Shown here piece by piece: positions 18,423-26,700 of a stretch of DNA of 64,000 nt. The notes beneath the pieces were generated by a model, which ran no database searches, was not told the origin of the DNA, and saw only the letters and a list, made by a program, of their open reading frames with translations. The position numbers were made by a program, and so were the translations under genes. Position 1 is the first letter of the stretch. The number at the start of each line of letters is the position of its first letter. The stretch is from JAIVGV01 sp031425275 (GTDB lineage: Bacteria; Acidobacteriota; Blastocatellia; Pyrinomonadales; Pyrinomonadaceae), in NCBI GenBank assembly GCA_031425275.1, contig JANPJA010000078.1, positions 62,001 to 126,000 of the forward strand, written 5' to 3'.

Positions 18423-18777
18423 GAGAAGATACCGTTGGCGCGATAGTTCAGGAAACTTATTAACTGCTGATACATAACTTGTCTAACAACATTATGTTGA
18501 AGTTCGTTAGTAGCCCACATCGATTTTTTATTAGGCCGCTTTATTAGGCCGTTATATTTGTAAACTCCCATTGGGATTCACATCAGAAAATACGAGGCTA
18601 AATTTTCATTCCGAAATGAGTTTAGTTGGATTTCAACTCGGGAAATTAACAGATTTAACTGTTACTTGTTGAAAGTTTTATGTTGATAAAATCTAACCGG
18701 CAATTTTCCTAATTAAACTCTCTCCCTTATTCATTCGATTTTCTGATAAACTCGCGCCCGTGCAAGCCTGCGGTATT
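18423..18777. other. AT-rich intergenic stretch between ssb and miaB
   Basis: Divergent promoter region without a supported gene. A 12-base direct repeat TTTATTAGGCCG occurs twice around 18527-18551. I see no convincing RNA gene here. The miaB promoter must lie in it, but no single candidate stands out. Confidence 0.5.
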
Positions 18778-20124
18778 ATGAAACAAGAAAAAGTATATAT
18801 TGAGACTTTCGGATGTCAGATGAATGTAGCTGACACGGAGAGGGCTGTCACACGACTCCGTCAGGCGGGGTATGAGATTATTGGGTCTGCGGAGAGTGCC
18901 GATGTGGTGCTTCTTAATACTTGTTCCGTTAGAGAACGCGCGGAGCACAAAGTTTTCACCAGACTGGGAGAAATTAAGCGAGATATGGGGACATCGCCTC
19001 CGCTGATCGGGGTGATGGGGTGTGTAGCCCAACTTGAAGGTGAGAGACTGTTTGCTAATGCCCCATCAATCAACCTTATTATCGGGACCCGAGCGACCGA
19101 TCGTTTGCCCGACTTAATTGACGAAGCGCGCGGTGGTAAGCGTCAAGTGATGGATTTGGGTGAGAGGAATCCAAATGATGATAGTGGTGCTATTTCAAAA
19201 AACGAGAGACATTCTCCCTATGTAGCTTTCATTCCAATTATCGAGGGCTGCAATAAGTTTTGTACATATTGCATAGTTCCGTACTCACGTGGGAGGGAAA
19301 TTAGCCGTCCGGCCTCCGAGATAATTGGGGAAATTTTAAAACTGAAGAAAGAGGGTTATAAGGAAGTACATTTGATCGGGCAAAATGTTAACAGCTACAG
19401 ACCGCAAGGCAGTGAAGGAATGGAGGGATTTTCGGGGGTGACTCCCTTCTCGCGTCTGCTCAGGGCAGTAGCTGCAACTGGAATGGATAGAATCAAATAC
19501 ACCACTTCATTCCCACGAGATTTTCATACTGATATCGTGGCGGCAATGGAGGAGCACGAGAACCTCTGTAATTGGATTCATCTACCGGTGCAGTCCGGAA
19601 GCGACCGTTTGTTGCGGGGCATGCGCAGGGGATATTCTGCATCGGATTATTTACGAAGAATCGAGGCAGTAAAGAAAGCCAAACGGAGATATGCTTTGAC
19701 AAGCGATATTATCGTCGGTTTTCCCGGTGAGACCGAGGAAGATTTCGCCGCTACGATTAGTTTAGTTCAAGCATGTCAATATGATAGCTTGTATATCTTC
19801 AAGTACTCTGAGAGACTTCGTACTCCGGCAGCAAAGCTTTTGGATAATGTGCCCGAGGCTGAAAAGACTTTGCGGTTTCGCACATTGGAGAAAATTCAGG
19901 CAGATATTCAAATAAAGCTGCTGGCAGACTATTATGGCAGAACTCTTTCCGTGTTGGTAGAAGGGAGAAGTGCAAAATCTGAGTATGATTTAACAGGTCA
20001 TACCACATGTCATAAGGTTTTGAACTTTCCGGGGCCAAGCGATTTGTTAGGGCAAATTTGCTCTGTGACAGTATCTGAAATAAAAGCTCATAGTCTTTAC
20101 GGCCACTTAGAAGTAGCCCGATGA
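18778..20124 (+). CDS. miaB: tRNA-2-methylthio-N6-dimethylallyladenosine synthase
   Basis: A radical SAM methylthiotransferase for i6A37 of tRNAs. The 448 residues begin YIETFGCQMNVADTERA. The UPF0004 domain has three cluster cysteines (FGCQ, NTCSVR, MGCVAQ), followed by the radical SAM motif CNKFCTYCIVPYSRGRE near residue 155 and a C-terminal TRAM domain. The ATG at 18778 is preferred over an in-frame GTG at 18760, from the typical MiaB N-terminus. It overlaps the next gene's frame by ATGA. Confidence 0.95.
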   Translation: MKQEKVYIETFGCQMNVADTERAVTRLRQAGYEIIGSAESADVVLLNTCSVRERAEHKVFTRLGEIKRDMGTSPPLIGVMGCVAQLEGERLFANAPSINLIIGTRATDRLPDLIDEARGGKRQVMDLGERNPNDDSGAISKNERHSPYVAFIPIIEGCNKFCTYCIVPYSRGREISRPASEIIGEILKLKKEGYKEVHLIGQNVNSYRPQGSEGMEGFSGVTPFSRLLRAVAATGMDRIKYTTSFPRDFHTDIVAAMEEHENLCNWIHLPVQSGSDRLLRGMRRGYSASDYLRRIEAVKKAKRRYALTSDIIVGFPGETEEDFAATISLVQACQYDSLYIFKYSERLRTPAAKLLDNVPEAEKTLRFRTLEKIQADIQIKLLADYYGRTLSVLVEGRSAKSEYDLTGHTTCHKVLNFPGPSDLLGQICSVTVSEIKAHSLYGHLEVAR

Positions 20125-20150
20125 ACTTCAAGTGTTTGGTGAGGTTGTTT

Positions 20151-20633
20151 ATGGAAATTGAAGTTAAGATTCGTGGATTAATGATGGACCCTAATAGCGG
20201 GACGCCCATAATAATTCTGAAAGATGTTAATAGTGAACAGATGCTCCCAATTTGGGTTGGTGCCTACGAGGCAAATGCCATTGCGCTCGAGATTGAAAAA
20301 ATTGCGCCGCAGCGGCCAATGACGCACGATTTGCTGCGTAACTTGATAGTTGAAATGGGCGCTCAGGTCGAACGAGTGGTGGTGACGGAGTTGCGCGACA
20401 ACACCTTTTTCGCCGTGATCGAGTTGCGGAATAATGTCGGCGAATTTACTACTCTGGATGCGAGACCCTCAGACGCGATTGCCTTAGCGCTTCGGGCTGA
20501 TTGTCCCATCTTTGTTAATGACGAAGTTATACAGGCCTCGAGAGGCATCAGTGATGGTCAGGAAGAGGAGGGAACTCCCGACGAAGATGAATGGCCGGAC
20601 GTGATTGGTGAGGCAGGTGATTTACCCATGTAA
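20151..20633 (+). CDS. DUF151 bifunctional-nuclease-family protein
   Basis: About 160 residues starting MEIEVKIRGLMMDPNSG with the family core LPIWVGAYEANAIALEIEK, RPMTHDLLRNLI and LDARPSDAIALALRADCPIFV. A C-terminal acidic tail is not part of the core. Family members have been linked to nuclease activity. An in-frame ATG at 20121 overlaps the miaB stop, but the family start and GTGAGG spacing favour 20151. It lies between miaB and parA and is probably in one operon with them. Confidence 0.88.
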   Translation: MEIEVKIRGLMMDPNSGTPIIILKDVNSEQMLPIWVGAYEANAIALEIEKIAPQRPMTHDLLRNLIVEMGAQVERVVVTELRDNTFFAVIELRNNVGEFTTLDARPSDAIALALRADCPIFVNDEVIQASRGISDGQEEEGTPDEDEWPDVIGEAGDLPM

Positions 20634-20684
20634 TTTCCGGCTCGAATTATAGGCTTGAGCTGTTGGTATAGGAGGGTAACCAAT

Positions 20685-21446
20685 CTGAATATTGTCATAG
20701 CCATCGCCAATCAAAAAGGTGGAGTGGGCAAAACCACCACCGCAATAAATCTTGCTGCGGCTTTTGCACAGAGGGGAAAACGCGTTCTGTTGCTCGATAT
20801 GGATCCACAAGGCAATAGCTCCCTATCTTTCCTAATCCCCAGTTCGGTAGAGGCTTCGGCATATGAATTAATGGTGGACGGAAATAGCGATATAAATAGT
20901 TGTATTTATTCCACGCCGGTCAAGGGTTTAGATATTGTACCTTCAAGAATAAGCTTAGCTAAACTTGAGTCAAAACTAGTGGGGGACTTTGATGCTCCCT
21001 TCCGCTTAAAGGATCGTCTTGAGCTTCTTTTGCCAAAGTACGATGTGGTTTTAATTGACACACCCCCAACCCTTGGTTTGATAACAGTTAATGCATTGGT
21101 TGCGGCTACACATGTCTTAATCCCAATCCAGTCTTCCTACTTTGCTCTTGAGGGAACAGACGACTTACTGGAGACTATAGAGAAAGTTAAGGCCCGACCG
21201 AACCCGAATCTGAGTGTTTTAGGCGCGGTCGTTACACTCCATGACAAACGCACAACCTTGGCACGAGAAGTTCATGAGCAGATAAGAAAGGTCTTTGGCG
21301 CACAATTATTTGAAACTGTGATCACTAAGAGTGTTCGCTTGGAAGAGGCTCCGGCATATAAGGAATCAATTTTCACTTTTGCGCCACAATCATCCGGGGC
21401 GATTGAGTATGGAAAACTCTGTGAAGAGGTAATAAATCGTGTCTAA
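20685..21446 (+). CDS. parA: Chromosome-partitioning ATPase ParA/Soj
   Basis: A Walker-type ATPase for origin segregation: deviant Walker A NQKGGVGKTTTAINLAAA, LLLDMDPQGNSS, VLIDTPPTLG, and a long conserved C-terminal half. Homologues start right at the equivalent of LNIVIAIANQKGG. A strong AGGAGGG at 20670-20676 sits 8 bases before CTG 20685, suggesting a rare CTG start. A TTG at 20655 gives ten extra residues and is upstream of the ribosome site. It overlaps parB by 8 bases. Confidence 0.93.
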   Translation: MNIVIAIANQKGGVGKTTTAINLAAAFAQRGKRVLLLDMDPQGNSSLSFLIPSSVEASAYELMVDGNSDINSCIYSTPVKGLDIVPSRISLAKLESKLVGDFDAPFRLKDRLELLLPKYDVVLIDTPPTLGLITVNALVAATHVLIPIQSSYFALEGTDDLLETIEKVKARPNPNLSVLGAVVTLHDKRTTLAREVHEQIRKVFGAQLFETVITKSVRLEEAPAYKESIFTFAPQSSGAIEYGKLCEEVINRV

Positions 21447-22293
21447 AAAGGGACTACCAATGGGATTGAGTATGCGCCACGACGCACATTATGTGGAGGA
21501 GCTTGCGTCACAACGCTCGACTCATATTGGGCGCCTGATAGCCCTCGATAATCTTGATCCTAATCCGGAACAGCCGAGGGTGGAAATTGGAGATTTAACC
21601 GATCTGACCTCCTCAATCAGGGAAAAGGGAGTACTTGAGCCTCTATTGGTAAAGCCATCTAAAGCAACTGGACGTTGGATGATCATTGCAGGAGAGCGAC
21701 GTTGGAGGGCCTCAAAAGCCGCGGGACTCAGTGAAGTTCCTTGTATAGAGATGGATGTCGATGATCGGGTGGTGGCGGAGATTGCGTTGGTTGAAAACAT
21801 GCAGCGCAAAGATTTAACTACTTGGGAGGAAGCAGACGGGCTGGCAGCTTTGTGTGAGAAGTTTGGTTATACGCATGAAGATGTCGCAAGAAAAGTGGGA
21901 AAGAGTCGGACGACAGTTACCGAAGCTCTTTCGATCGCAAATTTACCTGAGAAAGTACGTGAGGAATGTCGGCGCGCCGACATCAGTGCTAAATCGACGC
22001 TCCTTCAAATTGTGCGCCAACCGGATGAAACCTCGATGTATCAATTGGTTAATGAAGTTGCCGCCAAAAGTTTAACTAGGGATGCCGTGAGGGCGGCGAG
22101 TAAGACTAGACAGGGAATGGACGGAGAAAAAAAGAAGTCGCTGACCGCTCAATTTGTTTATTCGCATCCCGAGGGTAGTTTCAAAGTCGAAATCAAATAT
22201 AGAGACGCTAATCCGGCAAAATCAGAAATCATCTATGCACTCAAATCGGCACTAGCACAAATTGAAGAAGATAAGGAGTCTGATAACGTGTGA
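21439..22293 (+). CDS. parB: Chromosome-partitioning protein ParB/Spo0J
   Basis: A CTP-dependent DNA clamp that loads at parS. The 284 residues contain LDPNPEQPR, the N-domain motifs IAGERRWRASKAAG and VENMQRKDLTTWEEA (CTP site), and a helix-turn-helix (THEDVARKVGKSRTTVTEALSIANLP). The C-terminal dimerisation segment is short. GTG start inside the 3' end of parA. A parS-like sequence lies 2.1 kb downstream, inside metK. Confidence 0.94.
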   Translation: MSKKGLPMGLSMRHDAHYVEELASQRSTHIGRLIALDNLDPNPEQPRVEIGDLTDLTSSIREKGVLEPLLVKPSKATGRWMIIAGERRWRASKAAGLSEVPCIEMDVDDRVVAEIALVENMQRKDLTTWEEADGLAALCEKFGYTHEDVARKVGKSRTTVTEALSIANLPEKVREECRRADISAKSTLLQIVRQPDETSMYQLVNEVAAKSLTRDAVRAASKTRQGMDGEKKKSLTAQFVYSHPEGSFKVEIKYRDANPAKSEIIYALKSALAQIEEDKESDNV

Positions 22294-22355
22294 GGTATGA
22301 TTAAGCTATGAACAAATATTAAATTTAACCCACATCTTCCTTAGAGAGGCACAAA

Positions 22356-22424
22356 ATGATGAACCTCGGCATATTGTTGCTACTGTCAATTTTGTATCAA
22401 GCCAGTGTGGTTAGGGTTGCGTAA
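22356..22424 (+). CDS. Possible 22-residue hydrophobic microprotein
   Basis: A short frame in the 177-base gap after parB: MMNLGILLLLSILYQASVVR plus two residues. AGAGAGG lies 6 bases before the first ATG. Nearly the whole peptide could span a membrane. The only support is the ribosome site and the hydrophobic sequence, so it may be chance. Confidence 0.2.
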   Translation: MMNLGILLLLSILYQASVVRVA

Positions 22425-22470
22425 CTTAGAAGTTGACTTTAACAAAATATCACCTAAACCAACTGAATTA

Positions 22471-23019
22471 TTAAGTTTTTCTCTTTTCATTTTTCACCCT
22501 CTTTTGCATTGATTTAGCCCAACGCTCGAAAGTTGGTTGTAAGGGCTTAAAAATGCGCGCACGCCAAGTGTTTTGTCTCTCCCCCCAGGAACGTAAGAGT
22601 TTCTCCGTGTAGAGCCTGACGGCTCCTTCGAGTTGACCCTTTTTTACCGAATGACGAAGAGTTAGATAATAATGTTGGCCGACCAGTGTGAAGAGCAGTG
22701 CGGCGAGGTTGTTCTTTAACGCCAGACGGGACAGCATTCGCTTATGAAATGGTTGGTTTGCAGGGAGTAGTGCTTTAATGGAAACCTCTAGCCAAGCTGG
22801 TTGAGTGCCCTGACGCGGGTGATACAACCCCGGTAACTCGACTGACTGCGGAATTCTGACTCTGGGGTCCGTGATAGTGTCAACAAGTCTCAGACGGTCA
22901 ATGCCGCGTAAGTGTTCGCGCGGAGGGGCATCCATAATCTTTGAAAGCTGGGATTCAAAGTTTTGCGGGAGTTTTACGCTCGAATTATTCTCGATCTTTA
23001 TACCCATAAGGATTTGCAA
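22471..23019 (-). CDS. Conserved-looking protein of unknown function
   Basis: A 182-residue basic protein that I do not recognise. There is a proline-rich middle (LPGLYHPRQGTQPAWLEVSI). It is followed by LKNNLAALLFTLVGQHYYLT and LRHS, placed like the HExxH helix of small zinc peptidases but lacking the Glu and the second His. The C-terminus is strongly basic (RWAKSMQKRVKNEKRKT). No signal peptide. It may be a degenerate metallopeptidase-like fold; that is only a guess from the pattern. It is divergent from the recombinase gene. Confidence 0.7.
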   Translation of the reverse strand: MQILMGIKIENNSSVKLPQNFESQLSKIMDAPPREHLRGIDRLRLVDTITDPRVRIPQSVELPGLYHPRQGTQPAWLEVSIKALLPANQPFHKRMLSRLALKNNLAALLFTLVGQHYYLTLRHSVKKGQLEGAVRLYTEKLLRSWGERQNTWRARIFKPLQPTFERWAKSMQKRVKNEKRKT

Positions 23020-23080
23020 TTTAGGTGAGAAACCCTAAGTCCGTCAAGTTCAGTTGAGACTAAGCAAAAAGGGAGCTTGT

Positions 23081-24013
23081 TTGGGCCAAAATACTAAGCG
23101 TGATTTTATTGATGAATACCTGAATTTTCTTCGGGTCGAAAAGTCTCTATCTCAAAACTCTCTTAAAGCATATCGGGCTGATATTCTCAAATTATCGAGA
23201 ATTGCTTGTAGTCTGGGGAAACCTATTGAAGAGTTGGGTAAGCAAGACCTCCAACACGTCATAAAGTCACTAGCACATGCCGGTATGTCTTCGGGAACCG
23301 TTTCGAGAATGATTTCGAGCGCAAGAGGATTTTTTATTTTCCTACGGCGGGACGGATTCATCCAGATCGACCCGACCGAAGAGTTAAGCCCCCCGAAGGT
23401 TGATAAAATGCTTCCTGCATTCTTAACTGAAGGGGAGTTGGAATTATTACTGGAGGCACCCGACATCAAGGTGTTGGAGGGAATCCGTGATCGAGCTCTG
23501 TTGGAGTTAATGTATGCCACGGGAATGCGTGTCTCGGAGTTAATAAATCTAAAGGTTGATGACCTTAATCTGCAAAAGGGTTTAATAAATTGTCGGGGTA
23601 AAGGTGGTAAGCAAAGATTTATTCCCGTAGGTAGGGTGGCCATCAGTTATATCAATAAATATTTTGAGGTCCGACCCACGCCGGTTCAAACTAAGTCTGC
23701 TGCCGGTTCGGTGGTTTTTAATAAAACTGACGGTCAAACGATGAGCCGGCAGGATGTCTGGCTGCTCATACGTAAATATGCACGACAGCAAGGTCTCGGT
23801 CGGATCACGCCGCACACTCTAAGACATAGCTTTGCTACTCATCTCGTGCAGAGAGGGGCAGATTCACGTTCAGTTCAAACCCTCTTGGGGCACAGCGATT
23901 TATCCACCACCCAGATTTATATACATGTTACCAACGTACATTTGCGAGACTCTTACGATAATTTCCACCCGAGGGCAAGAAGTATTAATTCGGAGGGGGG
24001 AGAACTTGATTGA
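23081..24013 (+). CDS. xerD: Tyrosine recombinase XerC/XerD
   Basis: Resolves chromosome dimers at dif. About 310 residues: an N-terminal SAM-like core-binding domain (FIDEYLNFLRVEKSLSQNSL), then the catalytic domain with Arg in ATGMRVSEL, Lys in GKGGKQRFIP, HTLRHSFATHL, LGHSDLSTTQIYIHV (second His and nucleophile Tyr). The TTG at 23081 has GGGAG 5 bases upstream; the TTG at 23054 has none. XerC and XerD cannot be told apart with certainty here. The neighbourhood of parAB fits chromosome segregation. Confidence 0.9.
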   Translation: MGQNTKRDFIDEYLNFLRVEKSLSQNSLKAYRADILKLSRIACSLGKPIEELGKQDLQHVIKSLAHAGMSSGTVSRMISSARGFFIFLRRDGFIQIDPTEELSPPKVDKMLPAFLTEGELELLLEAPDIKVLEGIRDRALLELMYATGMRVSELINLKVDDLNLQKGLINCRGKGGKQRFIPVGRVAISYINKYFEVRPTPVQTKSAAGSVVFNKTDGQTMSRQDVWLLIRKYARQQGLGRITPHTLRHSFATHLVQRGADSRSVQTLLGHSDLSTTQIYIHVTNVHLRDSYDNFHPRARSINSEGGELD

Positions 24014-24094
24014 TAAGTAAGAAACACAATAAGAAAAAAGTACAGATGGCGTCCGATAATAGATATTATGTCTAGTGGCGGCATTCGGGATGAC

Positions 24095-24123
24095 TTGACA
24101 GCCCCGGGGGTGATTGTTAAAGT
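24095..24123 (+). promoter_or_regulatory. Sigma-70-type promoter of metK-ahcY
   Basis: TTGACA (24095-24100), a 17-base spacer, TAAAGT (24118-24123). It leaves a leader of about 30 bases before the TTG start. No SAM or SAH riboswitch fold was evident in this short leader. Confidence 0.65.
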
Positions 24124-24161
24124 ACGCGGTCTTTTGTTCTAAATGATTAAGGAGATTAATT

Positions 24162-25313
24162 TTGAGCGACGCAGGAGCCTACCTTTTCACCTCAGAATCC
24201 GTGACCGAGGGGCATCCGGATAAAATTGCAGATCAAGTTTCCGACGCCATCTTAGATGAAGTGCTACGACAGGACGAGCGCGGGCGGGTTGCTTGCGAAA
24301 CGCTTGTCACGACGGGCCTCATCGTTGTAGCCGGCGAAATCACGACCAGTGCCTTTGTTGATTATCAGCAAGTGGCACGTGAAACAGTTCGTGAAATAGG
24401 TTACACGAGTTCTAATTACGGGTTTGATTGCGATACTTGCAGCGTTCTGACGGCCATTGACCGCCAATCGCCTGATATCGCTCAAGGGGTCGATACCGGC
24501 GGGGCCGGAGATCAAGGTTTAATGTTTGGCTTCGCCTGCAACGAAACCCCGGAACTAATGCCTCTGCCCATCCATCTCGCCCACCTGCTAGCAAAACGGC
24601 TGGCCGAAGTAAGGCAATCCAAGGCTCTCTCGTATTTACGGCCAGACGGCAAATCTCAGGTGACTGTTGAGTATCGAGACGGCCGACCCTTCCGCGTCGA
24701 AGCTCTAGTGGTTTCCACTCAACATGACGCGGAGGTTTCAAACGAACAACTTCATGATGAAGTATTGTCTGAAGTAATCAAACACGTGGTTGCGCCCGAA
24801 CTAATAGATGCAAACACGAAATATCACATCAACCCCACCGGCCGTTTTGTGACCGGTGGCCCACAGGGCGATGCGGGTCTGACCGGGCGTAAGATTATCG
24901 TCGATACCTACGGTGGTTACGCACCACATGGAGGGGGTGCGTTTTCGGGTAAAGACCCCACCAAAGTGGATCGTTCTGCGGCTTACATGGCCCGTTATAT
25001 TGCCAAGAATATAGTGGCCGCAGGTTTGGCCGAAAGATGTCTGGTTCAACTCGCGTACGCTATCGGCGTTGCGGAGCCAGTCTCCGTACTGGTCGATACG
25101 GCAGGCACCGGTCGAATCGGTGAGGCCAAATTGGCAAAACTGGTTCGAGACGGCTTTGATCTAACTCCACAAGGTATCATCCGTGACCTTAAGTTAAGGC
25201 GGCCAATTTATAGAAAGACAGCGGCTTACGGTCATTTTGGACGAATCGAAGAGGGGTTTCCCTGGGAGTTAACGGATAAGTCAGACGCACTAAGAACGGC
25301 GGCGGACGTTTAG
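24162..25313 (+). CDS. metK: S-adenosylmethionine synthase
   Basis: Makes SAM from methionine and ATP. The 383 residues have SVTEGHPDKIADQVSDAILD, GAGDQGLMFGFA, DAGLTGRKIIVDTYGG and GGGAFSGKDPTKVDRSAAY. TTG start with AAGGAG upstream. Followed after 25 bases by ahcY, so SAM production and removal of its by-product are coupled. Confidence 0.97.
   Translation: MSDAGAYLFTSESVTEGHPDKIADQVSDAILDEVLRQDERGRVACETLVTTGLIVVAGEITTSAFVDYQQVARETVREIGYTSSNYGFDCDTCSVLTAIDRQSPDIAQGVDTGGAGDQGLMFGFACNETPELMPLPIHLAHLLAKRLAEVRQSKALSYLRPDGKSQVTVEYRDGRPFRVEALVVSTQHDAEVSNEQLHDEVLSEVIKHVVAPELIDANTKYHINPTGRFVTGGPQGDAGLTGRKIIVDTYGGYAPHGGGAFSGKDPTKVDRSAAYMARYIAKNIVAAGLAERCLVQLAYAIGVAEPVSVLVDTAGTGRIGEAKLAKLVRDGFDLTPQGIIRDLKLRRPIYRKTAAYGHFGRIEEGFPWELTDKSDALRTAADV
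24371..24386 (+). promoter_or_regulatory. Candidate parS site inside metK
   Basis: AGTGGCACGTGAAACA matches the ParB-binding consensus TGTTNCACGTGAAACA at all but two defined positions, with the full right half and the central CACGTG intact. It encodes A-R-E-T in metK, so chance conservation from protein coding is possible. Confidence 0.4.
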
Positions 25314-25338
25314 ACATAACTGAAAGGAATAATTCAAG

Positions 25339-26616
25339 ATGAGCGCAACCGGTGTGGGAAATCACGATATCAAAGATATTTCGCTGGCGCCGCAGGGCAA
25401 GCGGCGGATTGAATGGGCCGAGCGAGAAATGCCCGTATTGCGATTGATACGAGAAAAGTTTGCGCTGGAAAAGCCCCTCCAAGGAATCCGGCTGATCGCG
25501 TGCGCGCACGTCACGACCGAGACGGCGAATCTCGTGCGCACACTCCAGGCCGGGGGAGCCGAGTCTCTGCTGATAGCTTCAAACCCGCTGTCTACCCAAG
25601 ACGACGTGGCGGCGTCACTCGTGGCCGACTGGGGTGTCCCTGTCTTCGCCATCAAGGGAGAGTCAACCGAGACGTATAACCGACATGTCAGGCTGGCCTT
25701 GGATTTTTCCCCACAGATAATTATTGACGACGGGTCGGATGTCGTAGCGACTCTGATCAAGGAGCGTCATTCACAAATTTCCGAAATTGTCGGGACTACC
25801 GAAGAGACAACCACGGGTATCGTACGTCTGAAGGCGATGGAAAAAAGCGGAGTACTCACCTTCCCCGCCATCGCCGTCAATAACGCCCAGACGAAGCATC
25901 TTTTCGATAATCGCTACGGCACGGGTCAGTCCACGCTCGACGGGATCATCCGAGCCACGAACATCCTTTTAGCGGGACGAGCGGTCGTCGTGGTGGGGTA
26001 TGGTTGGTGCGGCAAGGGCGTCGCCATGCGTGCGCGCGGGATGGGCGCGAATGTGATTGTTACAGAGATTAACCCGATCAAGGCCGTCGAAGCCGCCATG
26101 GACGGTTTCCGCGTAATGCCGATGGAGCAGGCCACTTCCGTGGGCGACATTTTTATCACCGTCACAGGCAACCGACACGTCGTCGATGAAAAACATTTCT
26201 CCGCGATGAAGGACGGGGCCATAGTTTGTAACAGCGGCCACTTCGACTTGGAGTTAAACTTAGAAGCCCTGCGCGAGAATTCGCACCCGCCGGTGACCCT
26301 GAGGCCTTTTGTCGAAGAGTATCGACACAAGGAAAGCAACCGTTGCGTGATTGTTTTGGCCGAAGGGCGTCTAATCAACCTCGCTGCCGCTGAAGGGCAT
26401 CCGGCCAGCGTGATGGACATGAGTTTTGCCAATCAGGCACTTTCCGCCGAGTTCCTTGTCAAACGGCGAGGAGAACTATCAGCGGGCGTACACATCCTGC
26501 CTGAAGAGGTGGATACCGAGATCGCCGCGTTAAAATTGCAGGCATTGGGTATCGGAATTGACAGTCTGACCCCCGAACAACTCGAATACCTCTCGAGCTG
26601 GGAAAGCGGCACCTGA
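25339..26616 (+). CDS. ahcY: Adenosylhomocysteinase
   Basis: Cleaves S-adenosylhomocysteine to homocysteine and adenosine with bound NAD. The 425 residues have ACAHVTTETANLVRTL, the NAD domain VVVGYGWCGKGVAMRARG, NNAQTKHLFDNRYGTGQS and VCNSGHFDLEL. The C-terminus ends at LEYLSSWESGT and lacks the KPxxYRY tail of the long bacterial/eukaryotic type, so it is the short form known from archaea and thermophilic bacteria. AAAGGA precedes the ATG. Confidence 0.96.
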   Translation: MSATGVGNHDIKDISLAPQGKRRIEWAEREMPVLRLIREKFALEKPLQGIRLIACAHVTTETANLVRTLQAGGAESLLIASNPLSTQDDVAASLVADWGVPVFAIKGESTETYNRHVRLALDFSPQIIIDDGSDVVATLIKERHSQISEIVGTTEETTTGIVRLKAMEKSGVLTFPAIAVNNAQTKHLFDNRYGTGQSTLDGIIRATNILLAGRAVVVVGYGWCGKGVAMRARGMGANVIVTEINPIKAVEAAMDGFRVMPMEQATSVGDIFITVTGNRHVVDEKHFSAMKDGAIVCNSGHFDLELNLEALRENSHPPVTLRPFVEEYRHKESNRCVIVLAEGRLINLAAAEGHPASVMDMSFANQALSAEFLVKRRGELSAGVHILPEEVDTEIAALKLQALGIGIDSLTPEQLEYLSSWESGT

Positions 26617-26637
26617 TAACCGCAAAAAAATCAGAAG

Positions 26638-26686
26638 GCGTAAGAAACGGGGGAGGTAAATTATTTACCTCCCCCGTTTCTTACGC
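26638..26686. terminator. Perfect bidirectional terminator
   Basis: A 23-base perfect inverted repeat (26638-26660 and 26664-26686) with a 3-base loop. It lies between the converging ahcY and lptFG genes and serves both directions. Confidence 0.8.
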
Positions 26687-26700
26687 ACATAACTCCTAGC

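Noticed and set aside
24014..24161. SAM/SAH riboswitch before metK
   Set aside because: The promoter leaves only about 30 bases of leader and no conserved riboswitch core was seen.
14087..25340. Low-GC segment as a horizontally acquired island
   Set aside because: It contains core single-copy genes, no integrase-type mobility genes other than a XerC/D-type recombinase, and its edges are gradual.
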